NCBI GenBank assembly: GCA_020002185.1
Contig: CM034543.1
Location: 12,112,453 to 12,176,452 of the forward strand
Source: Paraescarpia echinospica
Lineage: Eukaryota > Annelida > Polychaeta > Sabellida > Siboglinidae
Reading direction: 5' to 3'
DNA: 64,000 bases
Shown: positions 34,711 through 43,242 of the stretch, piece by piece
Layout: each line of letters begins with the position of its first letter
How positions within the stretch are numbered: position 1 is the stretch's first letter
Made by a program: the position numbers and the translations under genes
The notes under the pieces: generated by a model
Told to the model about the DNA's origin: nothing
Databases searched by the model: none
Seen by the model: only the letters and a program-made list of their open reading frames with translations

Positions 34711-34813
34711 CGTCGCGCCACTGCGCGCTGTCGATGCAGCAGGGACCTTTATACGGTAAGAACGAAGATCCGTTGCAGTCGCCAGCAGCCGGTGTGACGC
34801 GTCCAACGATTCA

Positions 34814-35953
34814 TCATAGGTCCACAAGCGACTCGGCGTCGATCCAACTGTTGAATGAGGCCGGATATCCGCTCCATTTTACGAGCGCCTCCGAACCGCC
34901 GCCACGACGCCGACGACGCCATAGAACCGCCTCCACGCGATATAGTTTGTCTTTCGGAACGACTACGCGTTGTAGTTCCGGTTCGTAGAAGGTGCCCTCT
35001 ATCGGCGTCTCGGCGTCGTCCTTGAGGCGATAAACGGGCGGTTCGGACGGGTGCACCTCTACGACGGTGAACAGCTCCTCGCTCCAGTTAGCCATGTATC
35101 CTTTTTTGAAATGACCCCTCGTCTTGCTGATACGTACGCGATCTCCCACGCGTAGTTTCGGTTTTCGTCGTCGTTCGACGCCACCGTACAGTCGTTGCCA
35201 TACGGCCTCCTGATTCGTCGCGTCGACCCTCGCCGACGTCCTACCGATGCTTCGGTGGTAGGCGTTGTTGTACGATCGCACGAAATCCGGTAACGCCTCT
35301 ACGTAGCGCAGCGTTTCGTGTTTCGTAAAATAGCGCCACATACGCGTCTTCAAAGTTCGATTAAACCGTTCCACGACGCTCGCTTTGGTCTCCTCGTTAT
35401 GCGTCACGAAATGATCAACGCCGCGACTCTTTAGCAACGTTTGCAGGGGTCGGTTCAAAAACACGCTCCCCTTATCGGTCTGCAGCGTGTGCGGCGTCTC
35501 GTCGTCGTCGTCGTTCAGCAGGCGCTCGAAGGCCGCGACGAGCGACGCTCCGGACTTATTCTTCAACGGAACGCACCACGCCCGCTTCGAAAACACATCG
35601 ATCACCGTCAATAGGAATGTTATACCGTCGTTGTGCGTTTTCAGTCTAGTCAAGTCGACCAGATCGGCTTGCCACTGCTGGTTTCGACCGCCCACGATGA
35701 AGCGACGTCGTTTGAAATGACGTCTAACCGGTTTGTGTAGGTTATAGGCGTCCTGCGACGCTAGCCACCTCTCGACGGCCGGACGTCGGAGCTTCGAAGC
35801 CCGGTGCAACTCGTCGACGACTCCGTAACTCCCCACCCGTTTCGGATCGAAGTACGCGTTATTCAGCTCGTCGTCGTCGTCGTCGACGTCGGCGTTTCGT
35901 TGCTGTCGAGGCTTTCGTTTTGGACGACGACGACGACTCCACCCGGACACCAT
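34814..35953 (-). CDS. DDE integrase with C-terminal chromodomain, Polinton A
   Basis: 379 residues. Retrovirus-type (rve) integrase core: first Asp in 'NQQWQADLVDLTR', second in 'HTLQTDKGSVFLN', Glu in 'KASVVERFNRTLKTRM'. Basic N-terminal leader ('RRRRPKRKPRQQR'). A C-terminal chromodomain 'YRVEAVL' through 'LVKWSGYPASFNSWI' probably guides insertion to chromatin marks. Joins element ends to a target with a 6-bp stagger. ATG at 35953. All three catalytic residues are present and the frame is open. Confidence 0.93.
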   Translation of the reverse strand: MVSGWSRRRRPKRKPRQQRNADVDDDDDELNNAYFDPKRVGSYGVVDELHRASKLRRPAVERWLASQDAYNLHKPVRRHFKRRRFIVGGRNQQWQADLVDLTRLKTHNDGITFLLTVIDVFSKRAWCVPLKNKSGASLVAAFERLLNDDDDETPHTLQTDKGSVFLNRPLQTLLKSRGVDHFVTHNEETKASVVERFNRTLKTRMWRYFTKHETLRYVEALPDFVRSYNNAYHRSIGRTSARVDATNQEAVWQRLYGGVERRRKPKLRVGDRVRISKTRGHFKKGYMANWSEELFTVVEVHPSEPPVYRLKDDAETPIEGTFYEPELQRVVVPKDKLYRVEAVLWRRRRRGGGSEALVKWSGYPASFNSWIDAESLVDL

Positions 35954-36054
35954 GACGACGACGACGACGACGACGACGACGATACGATGATATAGAGTGC
36001 GATTAGCGCGATGGTGAAGCCGACGACGACGACGATCGCGCGTCGTGACGTCAT
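35863..36054 (-). CDS. Small membrane protein between integrase and upstream gene, Polinton A
   Basis: About 63 residues from MTSRRAI: one hydrophobic helix ('AIVVVVGFTIALIALYIIV'), a serine run encoded by a CGT/CGA triplet repeat, then a valine-rich patch. It overlaps the end of the upstream gene and the start of the integrase, which is compatible with compact viral packing but also with chance in this TCG-rich sequence. Removed by the deletion in B. Confidence 0.4.
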   Translation of the reverse strand: MTSRRAIVVVVGFTIALIALYIIVSSSSSSSSSSWCPGGVVVVVQNESLDSNETPTSTTTTTS

Positions 36055-36827
36055 CACGACAACGTATCCCACGCCGTGACGCCCAACGAAGCGGATCTGC
36101 GTTTAGGTTCGCCTCGCATCCGAGTACGACGTCTCCGCTCAGTCGGCGCTGCTGATGAACTAGACGTCGACGGCATCGTCATCCTCTCTTCTAGTAGCTG
36201 CTTCCGTCGTCGCTCCGCGTACGAACGATAACGCGGGTTGCCTACGAATTCCATAGGGATATTCATATCCTTCATGTGCAATCCGAACTCCCGCCATCCT
36301 ACGGGCGCCGTCGTCTTCGATCTCGTTCGCATGAGATCGTTTACTAGATCGACCATATTACTCCCCGCGATCGCTTTACCGTCGTACACGAATTCACCGC
36401 GATCGTTCCATCGAGACAACGGATCGGCTTTCATTTTTTCGATCAGCAGTCTCGTCTTCTCTTTCAACGTTTTCGGCATACTGGCTACGATTTCGCGCTC
36501 TATCACCTCCGACGATGATGGCGCCACCGCCGCCGCTGCTGGCGCCACCGGTACCGCGGGTGTCTCGCCGCTGTTCACCACCGACACGCGTACCGGTTGC
36601 GCCGCTCGAGCCGCCTCTATCGTATTGTACCGACTCAGAAGTTGATTGTACGACGCTACCTTTTCTCGTTCCGATAAATCCGAACGTTCTAGAATGTCCT
36701 TCATGTCGCTGTCAAGGCTACTCAGCACACGTGATCGAGGCGTGCTCGACGACTGATCGACGCGTGGCAGAAGGCTTTCCACCAATCGTGGATCGACCAA
36801 CGCCATCTTCTTCGCGTACTGCATCAA
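36054..36827 (-). CDS. Polinton-conserved protein of unknown function, Polinton A
   Basis: 257 residues. The N-terminal half has coiled helices ('DMKDILERSDLSEREKV', 'LLSRYNTIEAARAAQP'), then an alanine/proline linker, then the signature 'RWNDRGEFVYDGKAIAGSN', 'MVDLVNDLMRTRSK', 'VGWREFGLHMKDMNIPMEF' and a basic tail. I recognise this signature from Polinton-like elements of many animals but know no assigned function. Overlaps the next gene upstream at its start. Absent from B. Confidence 0.6.
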   Translation of the reverse strand: MMQYAKKMALVDPRLVESLLPRVDQSSSTPRSRVLSSLDSDMKDILERSDLSEREKVASYNQLLSRYNTIEAARAAQPVRVSVVNSGETPAVPVAPAAAAVAPSSSEVIEREIVASMPKTLKEKTRLLIEKMKADPLSRWNDRGEFVYDGKAIAGSNMVDLVNDLMRTRSKTTAPVGWREFGLHMKDMNIPMEFVGNPRYRSYAERRRKQLLEERMTMPSTSSSSAAPTERRRRTRMRGEPKRRSASLGVTAWDTLS

Positions 36828-37240
36828 TTACCGCCGCCGCCGCCGCCGCCGAACACCTGTCTGAGCAGCGGCAAGATAACGGTACTCGCTAACGGCGCTA
36901 GCAGGGCCGTCAGAAAACCACCCGCACCCTTTTGCAAGATGACACGCTTCTGCTTACGCGTCACGTGTTTGTCGACGAGTTTACGCAGGTGATCCCGGTA
37001 TTTCGACAATACGCGTTTCTGTTTCGGCGACAACTTCACGTTCCCTTTCAGAATGTTGTACGCGCAATCGCACAGACTACAAATGAGACCGGTGTCCGCG
37101 TGGGCGAGTAGCGCTTTTCGCAGAGCGATGTTCCGCCTATGTCTCTCCAAAAGCTGCAGGGCGACGATTTGTCTCTTTGTTTGATTCGTTGGTCCCGCCA
37201 CCTTCGGTCGTCTCTTCGCTGCCACCGCGCGCCCCGTCAT
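36824..37240 (-). CDS. Small basic Polinton protein with hydrophobic C-terminus, Polinton A
   Basis: Start chosen at 37240 (MTGRAVAAKRR); an earlier Met at 37369 only adds low-complexity Trp/Arg from GGT repeats. About 138 residues: basic helices 'LERHRRNIALRKALLAHAD', 'SLCDCAYNILKGNVKLSPK' and 'KRVLSKYRDHLRKLVDKHV', then a hydrophobic Ala/Leu helix and a glycine run. Looks like a membrane-active virion component or core protein. Pattern recurs in Polintons; function unknown. Absent from B. Confidence 0.6.
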   Translation of the reverse strand: MTGRAVAAKRRPKVAGPTNQTKRQIVALQLLERHRRNIALRKALLAHADTGLICSLCDCAYNILKGNVKLSPKQKRVLSKYRDHLRKLVDKHVTRKQKRVILQKGAGGFLTALLAPLASTVILPLLRQVFGGGGGGGN

Positions 37241-37386
37241 AGCGACTAATAAAAAGACGCGTCGTCGTCTCTCTCTTCTTATAGTCCGCCGACGCCACCA
37301 CCACCACCACCACCGCCGCCACCCTTCCGTACGTACACGTACTGAAGGCGGTCGTCCGGAAATATGCACGTACGCAGACGCATGTC

Positions 37387-37940
37387 CTATTCGGTTTCCT
37401 GTTTCAGATCCACGAATAGATAGCCGTACGCCGACGACGTCGCGTCTTTGAAAGCCTCTATCATATAGTTGACCTTTCCCGGGTACATCTGTTTCGCAAG
37501 GAGACCTACTTGACCCGCGTCTCGAGGACTCTTGAATAGCACTATGTATTGAGCGTTCAGGCTGATTGTACGGTTTTATTTCCCTTTCGGAAACATGTTC
37601 TGACGCAATTGTACGACCGACGTATTACAATAATGACTTTTTTAGTAAATAATACCGTCACCCGGCTATCGGTCTCCTCCATGAGGTCGTCGAGTACAAG
37701 AAGCGTTCTCGCTTTACCGTCTAAACGTTTCGGATCCGGCAGACCGTCTACGAACTCTATTTTCGAAGACATAGACGCGTAGCCGCTCTGCCACTGTCCG
37801 TAACACCACAGGATTTTCTCCGGCGGCGGATCGATCATAGGGTCGTAACGTATCAAACGCTCGACGAACGTCGTCTTACCGCATCCCGTAGGACCGGCTA
37901 CTATACACGTAAAAGGATGCTTTAACGACGGTCCGTTTAT
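37387..37940 (-). pseudogene. A32/FtsK-type genome packaging ATPase, Polinton A, broken
   Basis: Would drive DNA into the capsid. Walker A is 'IVAGPTGCGKTTF' and Walker B 'TLLVLDDLMEE', followed by a degraded region and a tail 'QYIVLFKSPRDAGQVGLLA' in another frame. The stop is at 37387-37389. The sequence is not an intact gene: an ATA sits where the start codon is expected (37938-37940), and at least one frameshift lies near 37640-37660. Absent from B, so neither copy supplies this enzyme. Confidence 0.8.
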
Positions 37941-37968
37941 TTTTCACGACTGAACGACGAATACTTTT

Positions 37969-38421
37969 TTACTCGTTTTTATACTTATCGCGCAACTCCA
38001 TCAACAGTTTACCGAGCATGTTCTTCCCCGGATCGCCCGCGATTCCGCTACCCCAGAAACCCTCCTTACTCGCTATCCATTCCACCAATTCGACGTCTCC
38101 GGTCGCCAACAGTGCAGCCTTCAAATCGCTCGATCCGTCAAACTTCCACCTCAACAACATCTTCATACATTTCACCCTAATGTCGGTCCATTTGTTTCTC
38201 ATTCTCTTTATTCGAATGTCGTAACTGCGTCGTTTCGCTGCGTAAGAGCTTCGCGAACTTTTGATTATTTCGGCGCATTCCACGTCCTCGTAGAATATCG
38301 CTTTCCTATATTGATAGGCGTGCTCGACGGATCGAAAGCCCCGACCGAACGCCGACAGTCGACGCATATACATATTCGACAAGAATGACCGCGATCCACC
38401 AAACCTTATAGGCGACGACAT
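37969..38421 (-). CDS. NADAR-domain protein, Polinton A
   Basis: 150 residues, intact. NADAR (YbiA/DUF1768) signature: 'RSFLSNMYMRRLSAFGRGF', 'SVEHAYQYRKAIFYED', 'RNKWTDIRVKCMKMLLRWKF', 'LLATGDVELVEWIASKEGF', 'WGSGIAGDPGKNMLGKLLM'. Known members hydrolyse N-glycosidic bonds: riboflavin-pathway intermediates in YbiA, or ADP-ribose from modified guanine or proteins in other members. In a virus-like element, removal of ADP-ribose marks set by host defence is an attractive role, but that is inference. It is the last gene before the terminus, on the late strand, and is truncated in B. Confidence 0.85.
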   Translation of the reverse strand: MSSPIRFGGSRSFLSNMYMRRLSAFGRGFRSVEHAYQYRKAIFYEDVECAEIIKSSRSSYAAKRRSYDIRIKRMRNKWTDIRVKCMKMLLRWKFDGSSDLKAALLATGDVELVEWIASKEGFWGSGIAGDPGKNMLGKLLMELRDKYKNE

Positions 38422-38454
38422 CGTACCGACTACCGATCACCCGCTACCGCCACC

Positions 38455-38463
38455 GCTTATATA
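38455..38463 (-). promoter_or_regulatory. TATA box of the NADAR gene, Polinton A
   Basis: Minus strand reads TATATAAG about 35 bp upstream of the ATG at 38421, matching the same site in B. Confidence 0.55.
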
Positions 38464-38471
38464 CCAACACT

Positions 38472-38554
38472 AAAAAGTTGCGTCTAGGGTTCAAACCCGG
38501 AACCTTTCGATCCCTAGGCGAACACTCTCCTAAGAGAGCTATACCGTCGCCAAC
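38472..38554 (-). tRNA. tRNA-like Pol III unit, Polinton A
   Basis: An 83-nt unit on the minus strand. It has an A-box-like 'tatagctctcttagg', an anticodon-type arm 'ttcgcctagggatcgaa' whose 7-nt loop places AGG as anticodon (proline), a B-box-like 'gggtttgaaccc' and a TTTTT terminator right after the acceptor-like 3' strand. The middle and T-arm resemble animal tRNA-Pro(AGG). The acceptor stem needs a bulged G and has one mismatch, so aminoacylation is doubtful. The B copy pairs better. Confidence 0.5.
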
Positions 38555-38725
38555 GATTATGCAGGGTTTTGCACCGGTTATATCTCACCGCTAGGTGGCA
38601 TTTTACCCCGGTTACCGCTAGGTGGCCTCTCGAATCTACCAACGCATTATTGCTTACGTCAGCGTTGAGGACTACGTTAAAAGTACGAAACTAAATGTTG
38701 CATGGTTTTAGCGTGGTTAGCGCGA

Positions 38726-39055
38726 TAAACGCATTATTGCTTACGTCAGCGCGCTCTAGGTACGGCGTTGATCGCTAGGACTAAAATACTCTGTGCACTC
38801 ACCGCTAGGTGGCATCTCTCTAGTGTACTGTCAATCATCAAATTAGTATCAAATTACATCGCTCATCAATCACGTTTTTTATAAGTAGGTTTCCCAAACT
38901 CATTAGTGTCAAACACAAAGCCTTTGATCTTTTTTTATACATAGGATTAGTCTCGCATTATTGCTGACTCAGCTGGGTGCCCGAATCGTTTAGTGGTCAT
39001 GAAATTCTTTTTTTATAAGTAGGATTTTGAGGCCCAACAGCGCTTACTATCTACT
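38726..39055 (-). repeat. Polinton A right terminal inverted repeat (subtype 2)
   Basis: Read inward, it starts AGTAGATAGTAAGCGCTGTT and then carries subtype-2 markers 'gggcctcaaaatcctac', 'aaagaatttcatg' and 'cacccagctgagtcagc', shared with the right end of Polinton B but not with A's own left end. Confidence 0.9.
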
Positions 39056-39351
39056 AACAACCACATGCTAGTTACATAATACTTCGGAATATAAAGCATA
39101 CTTTCAATAAATGCATGGACTAATATTACCCCTTATCAAAGGCTTATAATAAGGAGGAATTGACGCCACCACCTCGCCAGCAGTCGTTCGGGGAATGTGA
39201 ATCTCGGGTGGGGGTCACAATTTCAAAACAGTTTCAGCGCTGGCGACTGCCTTTTTCATAGGCCGGGGTATATCGGCTAGTGTTATACAGCTGTATGTTA
39301 TGTTTATAACAATCAAAGTATAATGTTGCCGGTTATATCAACTTCGACGCG
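39056..39351. other. Inverted 296-bp spacer between the Polintons
   Basis: Harbinger-derived sequence. It begins AACAAC (39056-39061) and ends GACGCG (39346-39351). These are the reverse complements of the flanks at the right of B (GTTGTT) and the left of A (CGCGTC). In the minus orientation a short open stretch 'VVASIPPYYKPLIRGN' occurs, perhaps part of a Harbinger exon (weak). No other gene. Confidence 0.85.
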
Positions 39352-39688
39352 ATTAGATAGTAAGCACTGTTCAACCTCAAAACCCTACTTATAAAAAACG
39401 TTTTAATGACCACTAAACGATTCGGGCACACCGCTGAGTCAGCAATAATGCGAGACTAATCCTATGTATAAAAAAAGATCAAAAGATCAAAGGCTTTGTG
39501 TTTGACACTAATGAGTTTGGGAAACCTACTTATAAAAAACGTGATTGATGAGTGATGTAATTTGATCCTAATTGGATGATTGATAGTACACTAGAGAGAT
39601 GCCACCTAGCGGTGAGTGCAGAGAGTATTTTAGTCCTAGCGATCAACGCCGTACCTAGAGCGCGCTGACGTAAGCAATAATGCGTTTA
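39352..39688 (+). repeat. Polinton B left terminal inverted repeat (subtype 1)
   Basis: Carries the subtype-1 markers of A's left end ('caacctcaaaaccctac', 'aaacgttttaatg', 'cacaccgctgagtcagc'). An 8-bp 'aagatcaa' duplication makes it slightly longer than the other three ends. Confidence 0.9.
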
Positions 39689-39825
39689 TCGCGCTAACCA
39701 CGCTAAAACCATGCAACGTTTAGTTTCGTACTTTTAGCGTAGTCCTCAACGCTGACGTAATGCGTTTGTAGAATCGAGAGGCCACCTAGCGGTGATATAT
39801 AACCGGGGTAAAACCCTGCATAATC

Positions 39826-39908
39826 GTTGGCGACGGTATAGCTCTCTTAGGAGAGTGTTCGCCTAGGGATCGAAAGGTTCCGGGTTTGAACCCTAGTCGC
39901 AACTTTTT
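39826..39908 (+). tRNA. tRNA-like Pol III unit, Polinton B
   Basis: Same unit as at 38472-38554. Here the acceptor-like stem (gttg-cga with a bulged G against tcgcaac) pairs fully. The D-type hairpin ctctc-ttag-gagag is perfect, the anticodon arm is closed by ttcg/cgaa and TTTTT follows at 39904-39908. Position is 58 bp upstream of the NADAR start, same strand. Confidence 0.5.
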
Positions 39909-39923
39909 AGTTTCTAGCGATGT

Positions 39924-39931
39924 TATATAAG
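39924..39931 (+). promoter_or_regulatory. TATA box of the NADAR remnant, Polinton B
   Basis: TATATAAG, 35 bp before the ATG at 39966. Confidence 0.55.
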
Positions 39932-39965
39932 CGGTGACGGTAGCGGGTGATCGGTAGTCGGTACG

Positions 39966-40184
39966 ATGTCGTCGCCTATTAGGTTTGGTGGATCGCGGTC
40001 GTTCTTGTCGAATATGTATATGCGTCGATTGTCGGCGTTCGGTCGGGGCTTTCGATCCGTCGAGCACGCCTATCAATATAGGAAAGCGATATTCTACGAG
40101 GACGTGGAATCGTCGTCGTCCAAAACGAAAGCCTCGACAGCAACGAAACGCCGACGTCGACGACGACGACGACGAGCTGAATAA
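39966..40184 (+). pseudogene. NADAR gene truncated by deletion, Polinton B
   Basis: Only the first 47 or so codons match the A copy, ending at 'FYEDVE'. After that the frame runs out of phase through integrase-leader sequence and stops at 40184. The catalytic C-terminal part is gone, so no function is expected. Confidence 0.9.
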
Positions 40185-41229
40185 CGCGTACTTCGATCCG
40201 AAACGGGTGGGGAGTTACGGAGTCGTCGACGAGTTGCACCGGGCTTCGAAGCTCCGACGTCCGGCCGTCGAGAGGTGGCTAGCGTCGCAGGACGCCTATA
40301 ACCTACACAAACCGGTTAGACGTCATTTCAAACGACGTCGCTTCATCGTGGGCGGTCGAAACCAGCAGTGGCAAGCCGATCTGGTCGACTTGACTAGACT
40401 GAAAACGCACAACGACGGTATAACATTCCTATTGACGGTGATCGATGTGTTTTCGAAGCGGGCGTGGTGCGTTCCGTTGAAGAATAAGTCCGGAGCGTCG
40501 CTCGTCGCGGCCTTCGAGCGCCTGCTGAACGACGACGACGACGAGACGCCGCACACGCTGCAGACCGATAAGGGGAGCGTGTTTTTGAACCGACCCCTGC
40601 AAACGTTGCTAAAGAGTCGCGGCGTTGATCATTTCGTGACGCATAACGAGGAGACCAAAGCGAGCGTCGTGGAACGGTTTAATCGAACTTTGAAGACGCG
40701 TATGTGGCGCTATTTTACGAAACACGAAACGCTGCGCTACGTAGAGGCGTTACCGGATTTCGTGCGATCGTACAACAACGCCTACCACCGAAGCATCGGT
40801 AGGACGTCGGCGAGGGTCGACGCGACGAATCAGGAGGCCGTATGGCAACGACTGTACGGTGGCGTCGAACGACGACGAAAACCGAAACTACGCGTGGGAG
40901 ATCGCGTACGTATCAGCAAGACGAGGGGTCATTTCAAAAAAGGATACATGGCTAACTGGAGCGAGGAGCTGTTCACCGTCGTAGAGGTGCACCCGTCCGA
41001 ACCGCCCGTTTATCGCGTCAAGGACGACGCCGAGACGCCGATAGAGGGCACCTTCTACGAACCGGAACTACAACGCGTAGTCGTTCCGAAAGACAAACTA
41101 TATCGCGTGGAGGCGGTTCTACGGCGTCGTCGGCGTCGTGGCGGAGGTTCGGAGGCGCTCTTAAAATGGAGCGGATATCCGGTCTCATTCAACAGTTGGA
41201 TCGACGCCGAGTCGCTCGTGGACCTATGA
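40108..41229 (+). pseudogene. DDE integrase with chromodomain, Polinton B, start lost
   Basis: The core and chromodomain match A, with the three catalytic residues present ('WQADLVDL', 'LQTDKGSVF', 'KASVVERFNR') and the C-terminal 'LLKWSGYPVSFNSWI'. The 2.36-kb deletion removed the ATG. The open frame extends left to about 39985 out of phase with NADAR, with no ATG. Production would need a non-ATG or much later start, so this copy is probably inactive although the domain is undamaged. Confidence 0.85.
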
Positions 41230-41349
41230 TGAATCGTTGGACGCGTCACACCGGCTGCTGGCGACTGCACGAGGCGGGACTATGCAACGGATCTTCGTTC
41301 TTACGGTATAAAGGTCCCTGCTGCATCGACAGCGCGCAGTGGCGCGACG

Positions 41350-41703
41350 ATGTGCGACGACGACGAAACTATCTCGAGTGGCGAGCGTCGAACGAACGCC
41401 GCCGAATCGTCCGTCGTCGACGACGAGCACAACGCGGACTCCATCGATGCTACAACAACAACCGCCGCCGAACCCGTTCCATGGCGAATCTGCGGCAACG
41501 AATGCCCTAAGGCCGAAATCGTGTTCCTCTGTCATGTCGTCGTCCTGTACTTCGTCATCGCCGTTAGTATATACAATCTGACGAAAGGTCAAGGTGACTC
41601 CAACCTGTGGACGGCGCTGTTGAGCAGCTGTCTCGGTTACCTGCTCCCGAGTCCGTCTATGAGTGTCGGCGGTCGACGACAACGCGATGGCGGTCTCGTC
41701 TGA
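41350..41703 (+). CDS. Two-helix membrane protein, Polinton B
   Basis: 117 residues, as in A: acidic Thr-rich N-terminus, 'WRICGNECPKAEIVF', one clear transmembrane helix and the 'LLSSCLGYLLPSP' segment. Differences from A are few (for example Gln to His before the helix). Overlaps the penton start by about 40 bp. Function unknown. Confidence 0.65.
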   Translation: MCDDDETISSGERRTNAAESSVVDDEHNADSIDATTTTAAEPVPWRICGNECPKAEIVFLCHVVVLYFVIAVSIYNLTKGQGDSNLWTALLSSCLGYLLPSPSMSVGGRRQRDGGLV

Positions 41704-42565
41704 TTTTTACCTGACGCTGCCGAGCAACGTGTCTATGAAACGTCACCCCGAAAATACGTTGACGCACTACGTCACGACGTTGCCGCGACGTTTCGACCTG
41801 TCGGGGGAGTGGGAATGCGGCGCGGTGTCGGTACAGTATCCGCACACGTGGTACAACGTGAGAGAGAAGGACGCCTACTTCTATCTGACTTGCGCGGCGG
41901 GCGAACGGGTTGTTTACACGCAGATAGACGAAGACGGCGCGACCGTGCTGATATATCGTCAGACGACGATTCCTCACGGTTTCTACAACAACGTTTATAC
42001 GTTGTTGAAAAGGATCAACGAAGCGCTAGAGAAATTACACACCAGGAAGGTCAAGGCCGTGCTAGAATACTGCCCCGTCTCAAAACGCTTTACGCTACGT
42101 ATGTCGGCGGGTGTCAAATTTATCATACCTCATTCGAGCCGTCTGAGGCACGTGCTAGGTTTCCATAGCAACACGATCATGAGTTCGTCCGCGTACGGTC
42201 CCGCGCCGGCGACGAGGCCCGTCATCAGCACGTCGCCCGCCGCGTACACGTTCGTGTACGAAGGTCGCGATACGGTGACCATGTCGGCGGGCATCGAGAG
42301 TCTGTACGTGTACACGGATCTCGTGGAACCGCGCGTCGTCGGTGACGTGTTCGCGCCGCTCCTTCGAAACATCGCCGTCCGCGGTGAGAACGGTGACGTC
42401 GTTTCGGAATCGTTCGTTCGCGTGCAATACATTAAGCTGATGCGGAATCAATTCGACGAGGTAGAAGTCGATATAAGAGACGATCACGGCCAACCGATAC
42501 CATTCGAGCAGGGGAAGGTGGTGACGACGCTTCACTTCAGACGTTGTAAATCGAAATTGTTTTAA
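41663..42565 (+). CDS. Penton-type minor capsid protein, Polinton B
   Basis: 300 residues (292 from the Met at 41687). Intact single jelly-roll vertex protein; same landmarks as the A copy, such as 'LYVYTDLVEPRVVGDVFAP' and 'DHGQPIPFEQGKVV'. About 14 residue differences from A, mostly in residues 70-170. Followed after 1 bp by the pVI-like gene. Confidence 0.8.
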   Translation: MSAVDDNAMAVSSDFYLTLPSNVSMKRHPENTLTHYVTTLPRRFDLSGEWECGAVSVQYPHTWYNVREKDAYFYLTCAAGERVVYTQIDEDGATVLIYRQTTIPHGFYNNVYTLLKRINEALEKLHTRKVKAVLEYCPVSKRFTLRMSAGVKFIIPHSSRLRHVLGFHSNTIMSSSAYGPAPATRPVISTSPAAYTFVYEGRDTVTMSAGIESLYVYTDLVEPRVVGDVFAPLLRNIAVRGENGDVVSESFVRVQYIKLMRNQFDEVEVDIRDDHGQPIPFEQGKVVTTLHFRRCKSKLF

Positions 42566-42566
42566 C

Positions 42567-42991
42567 ATGTCGTCGAAGAACACGTACGTGGACTACTACG
42601 TTCGTCAGGTCGGCGGACAGCTGCCGGTCTTCGTCGGCGCTCGGGGTCAACGAGGTCACGGTCTGTGTAATCTCTTCGGGAGTCTGTTTCGAAGCGCCAT
42701 GCCGCTTATCAAGAGGGGAGCGATGGCGTTGGGAAAAAGAGCGCTCAACACCGGCATGCACGTGGCGCGCGACGTCGTCGCCGGCGGCAATCTGAAACAG
42801 TCGCCGGCGCCGATCTTCTCGACGGCCTATTGAATCCGCAGGCGGCGCCGCCAAAGAAGAAGAAGAGAAAGAAACAAATGCAGCAGCAGCACCGTCCTCG
42901 CGGCGTCGTCGGCGTAAAGAGAGCGCGCTTACCGGCGACGGCCGTCAGTAGGCGGAAAAGAGCGCGTCGAACGGACATATTCGACGAGTAA
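42567..42991 (+). pseudogene. Basic pVI/pX-like protein, Polinton B, frameshifted
   Basis: The first 79 codons match the A copy through 'VVAGGNLKQS'. A 22-nt deletion at about 42802 then shifts the frame and gives a stop at 42833. The basic C-terminal tail remains readable in another frame to 42991, so the break is recent. Confidence 0.75.
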
Positions 42992-42993
42992 CG

Positions 42994-43185
42994 ATGGAGC
43001 GCGCACTCGAGTGGACCGTCTACCAGCCGTATACGGACCTTCGAGTGCGCTTCATAGTGGTGACGCCGCGCGGAGGAGATCCGACGGCCGCGGTGGCGTC
43101 GGTCATCCTGCATACGATATTCAGTCAACTCGACGCGTACGGAAGAAAAAAACGCACCGCCGCGGCGGCGGCGGCTGCGGCATAA
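42994..43185 (+). CDS. Small frame derived from the capsid N-terminus, Polinton B
   Basis: 63 residues starting MERALEWTVYQPYTDL and ending in an alanine run, nearly identical to the A copy apart from the second residue and the alanine repeat length. It survives as an open frame in both elements while neighbouring genes broke, which hints at use, but its short length makes chance survival possible. Confidence 0.5.
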   Translation: MERALEWTVYQPYTDLRVRFIVVTPRGGDPTAAVASVILHTIFSQLDAYGRKKRTAAAAAAAA

Positions 43186-43242
43186 AGAGGGCGCGCCTAG
43201 CGGCGACGGTCGTCAGTAGGCGGAAGACGTCGAACGGACGAC

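Larger units (their letters stand above)
21493..39055 (+). mobile_element. Polinton A (Maverick/adintovirus-like), early half to the left
   Basis: A 17.56-kb unit that starts AGTAGATAG and ends CTATCTACT with terminal inverted repeats of about 330 bp. It carries the Polinton set: protein-primed DNA polymerase B, DDE integrase with chromodomain, adenain-like protease, packaging ATPase, major and minor capsid proteins. It lies inside a Harbinger element. Lesions: polymerase frameshift, nonsense in the major capsid gene, broken ATPase, 112-nt deletion in the left-end spliced gene, stop-loss in the protease. NADAR, integrase, penton and pVI-like frames are open. Confidence 0.95.

Noticed and set aside
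36863..37369. Tryptophan-rich N-terminal extension 'RRWWWWWWRRR' of the small basic Polinton protein
   Set aside because: Translation of a GGT repeat upstream of the better start at 37240.
39985..40107. Novel N-terminal domain on the B integrase
   Set aside because: It is out-of-frame NADAR sequence created by the 2.36-kb deletion and lacks an ATG.
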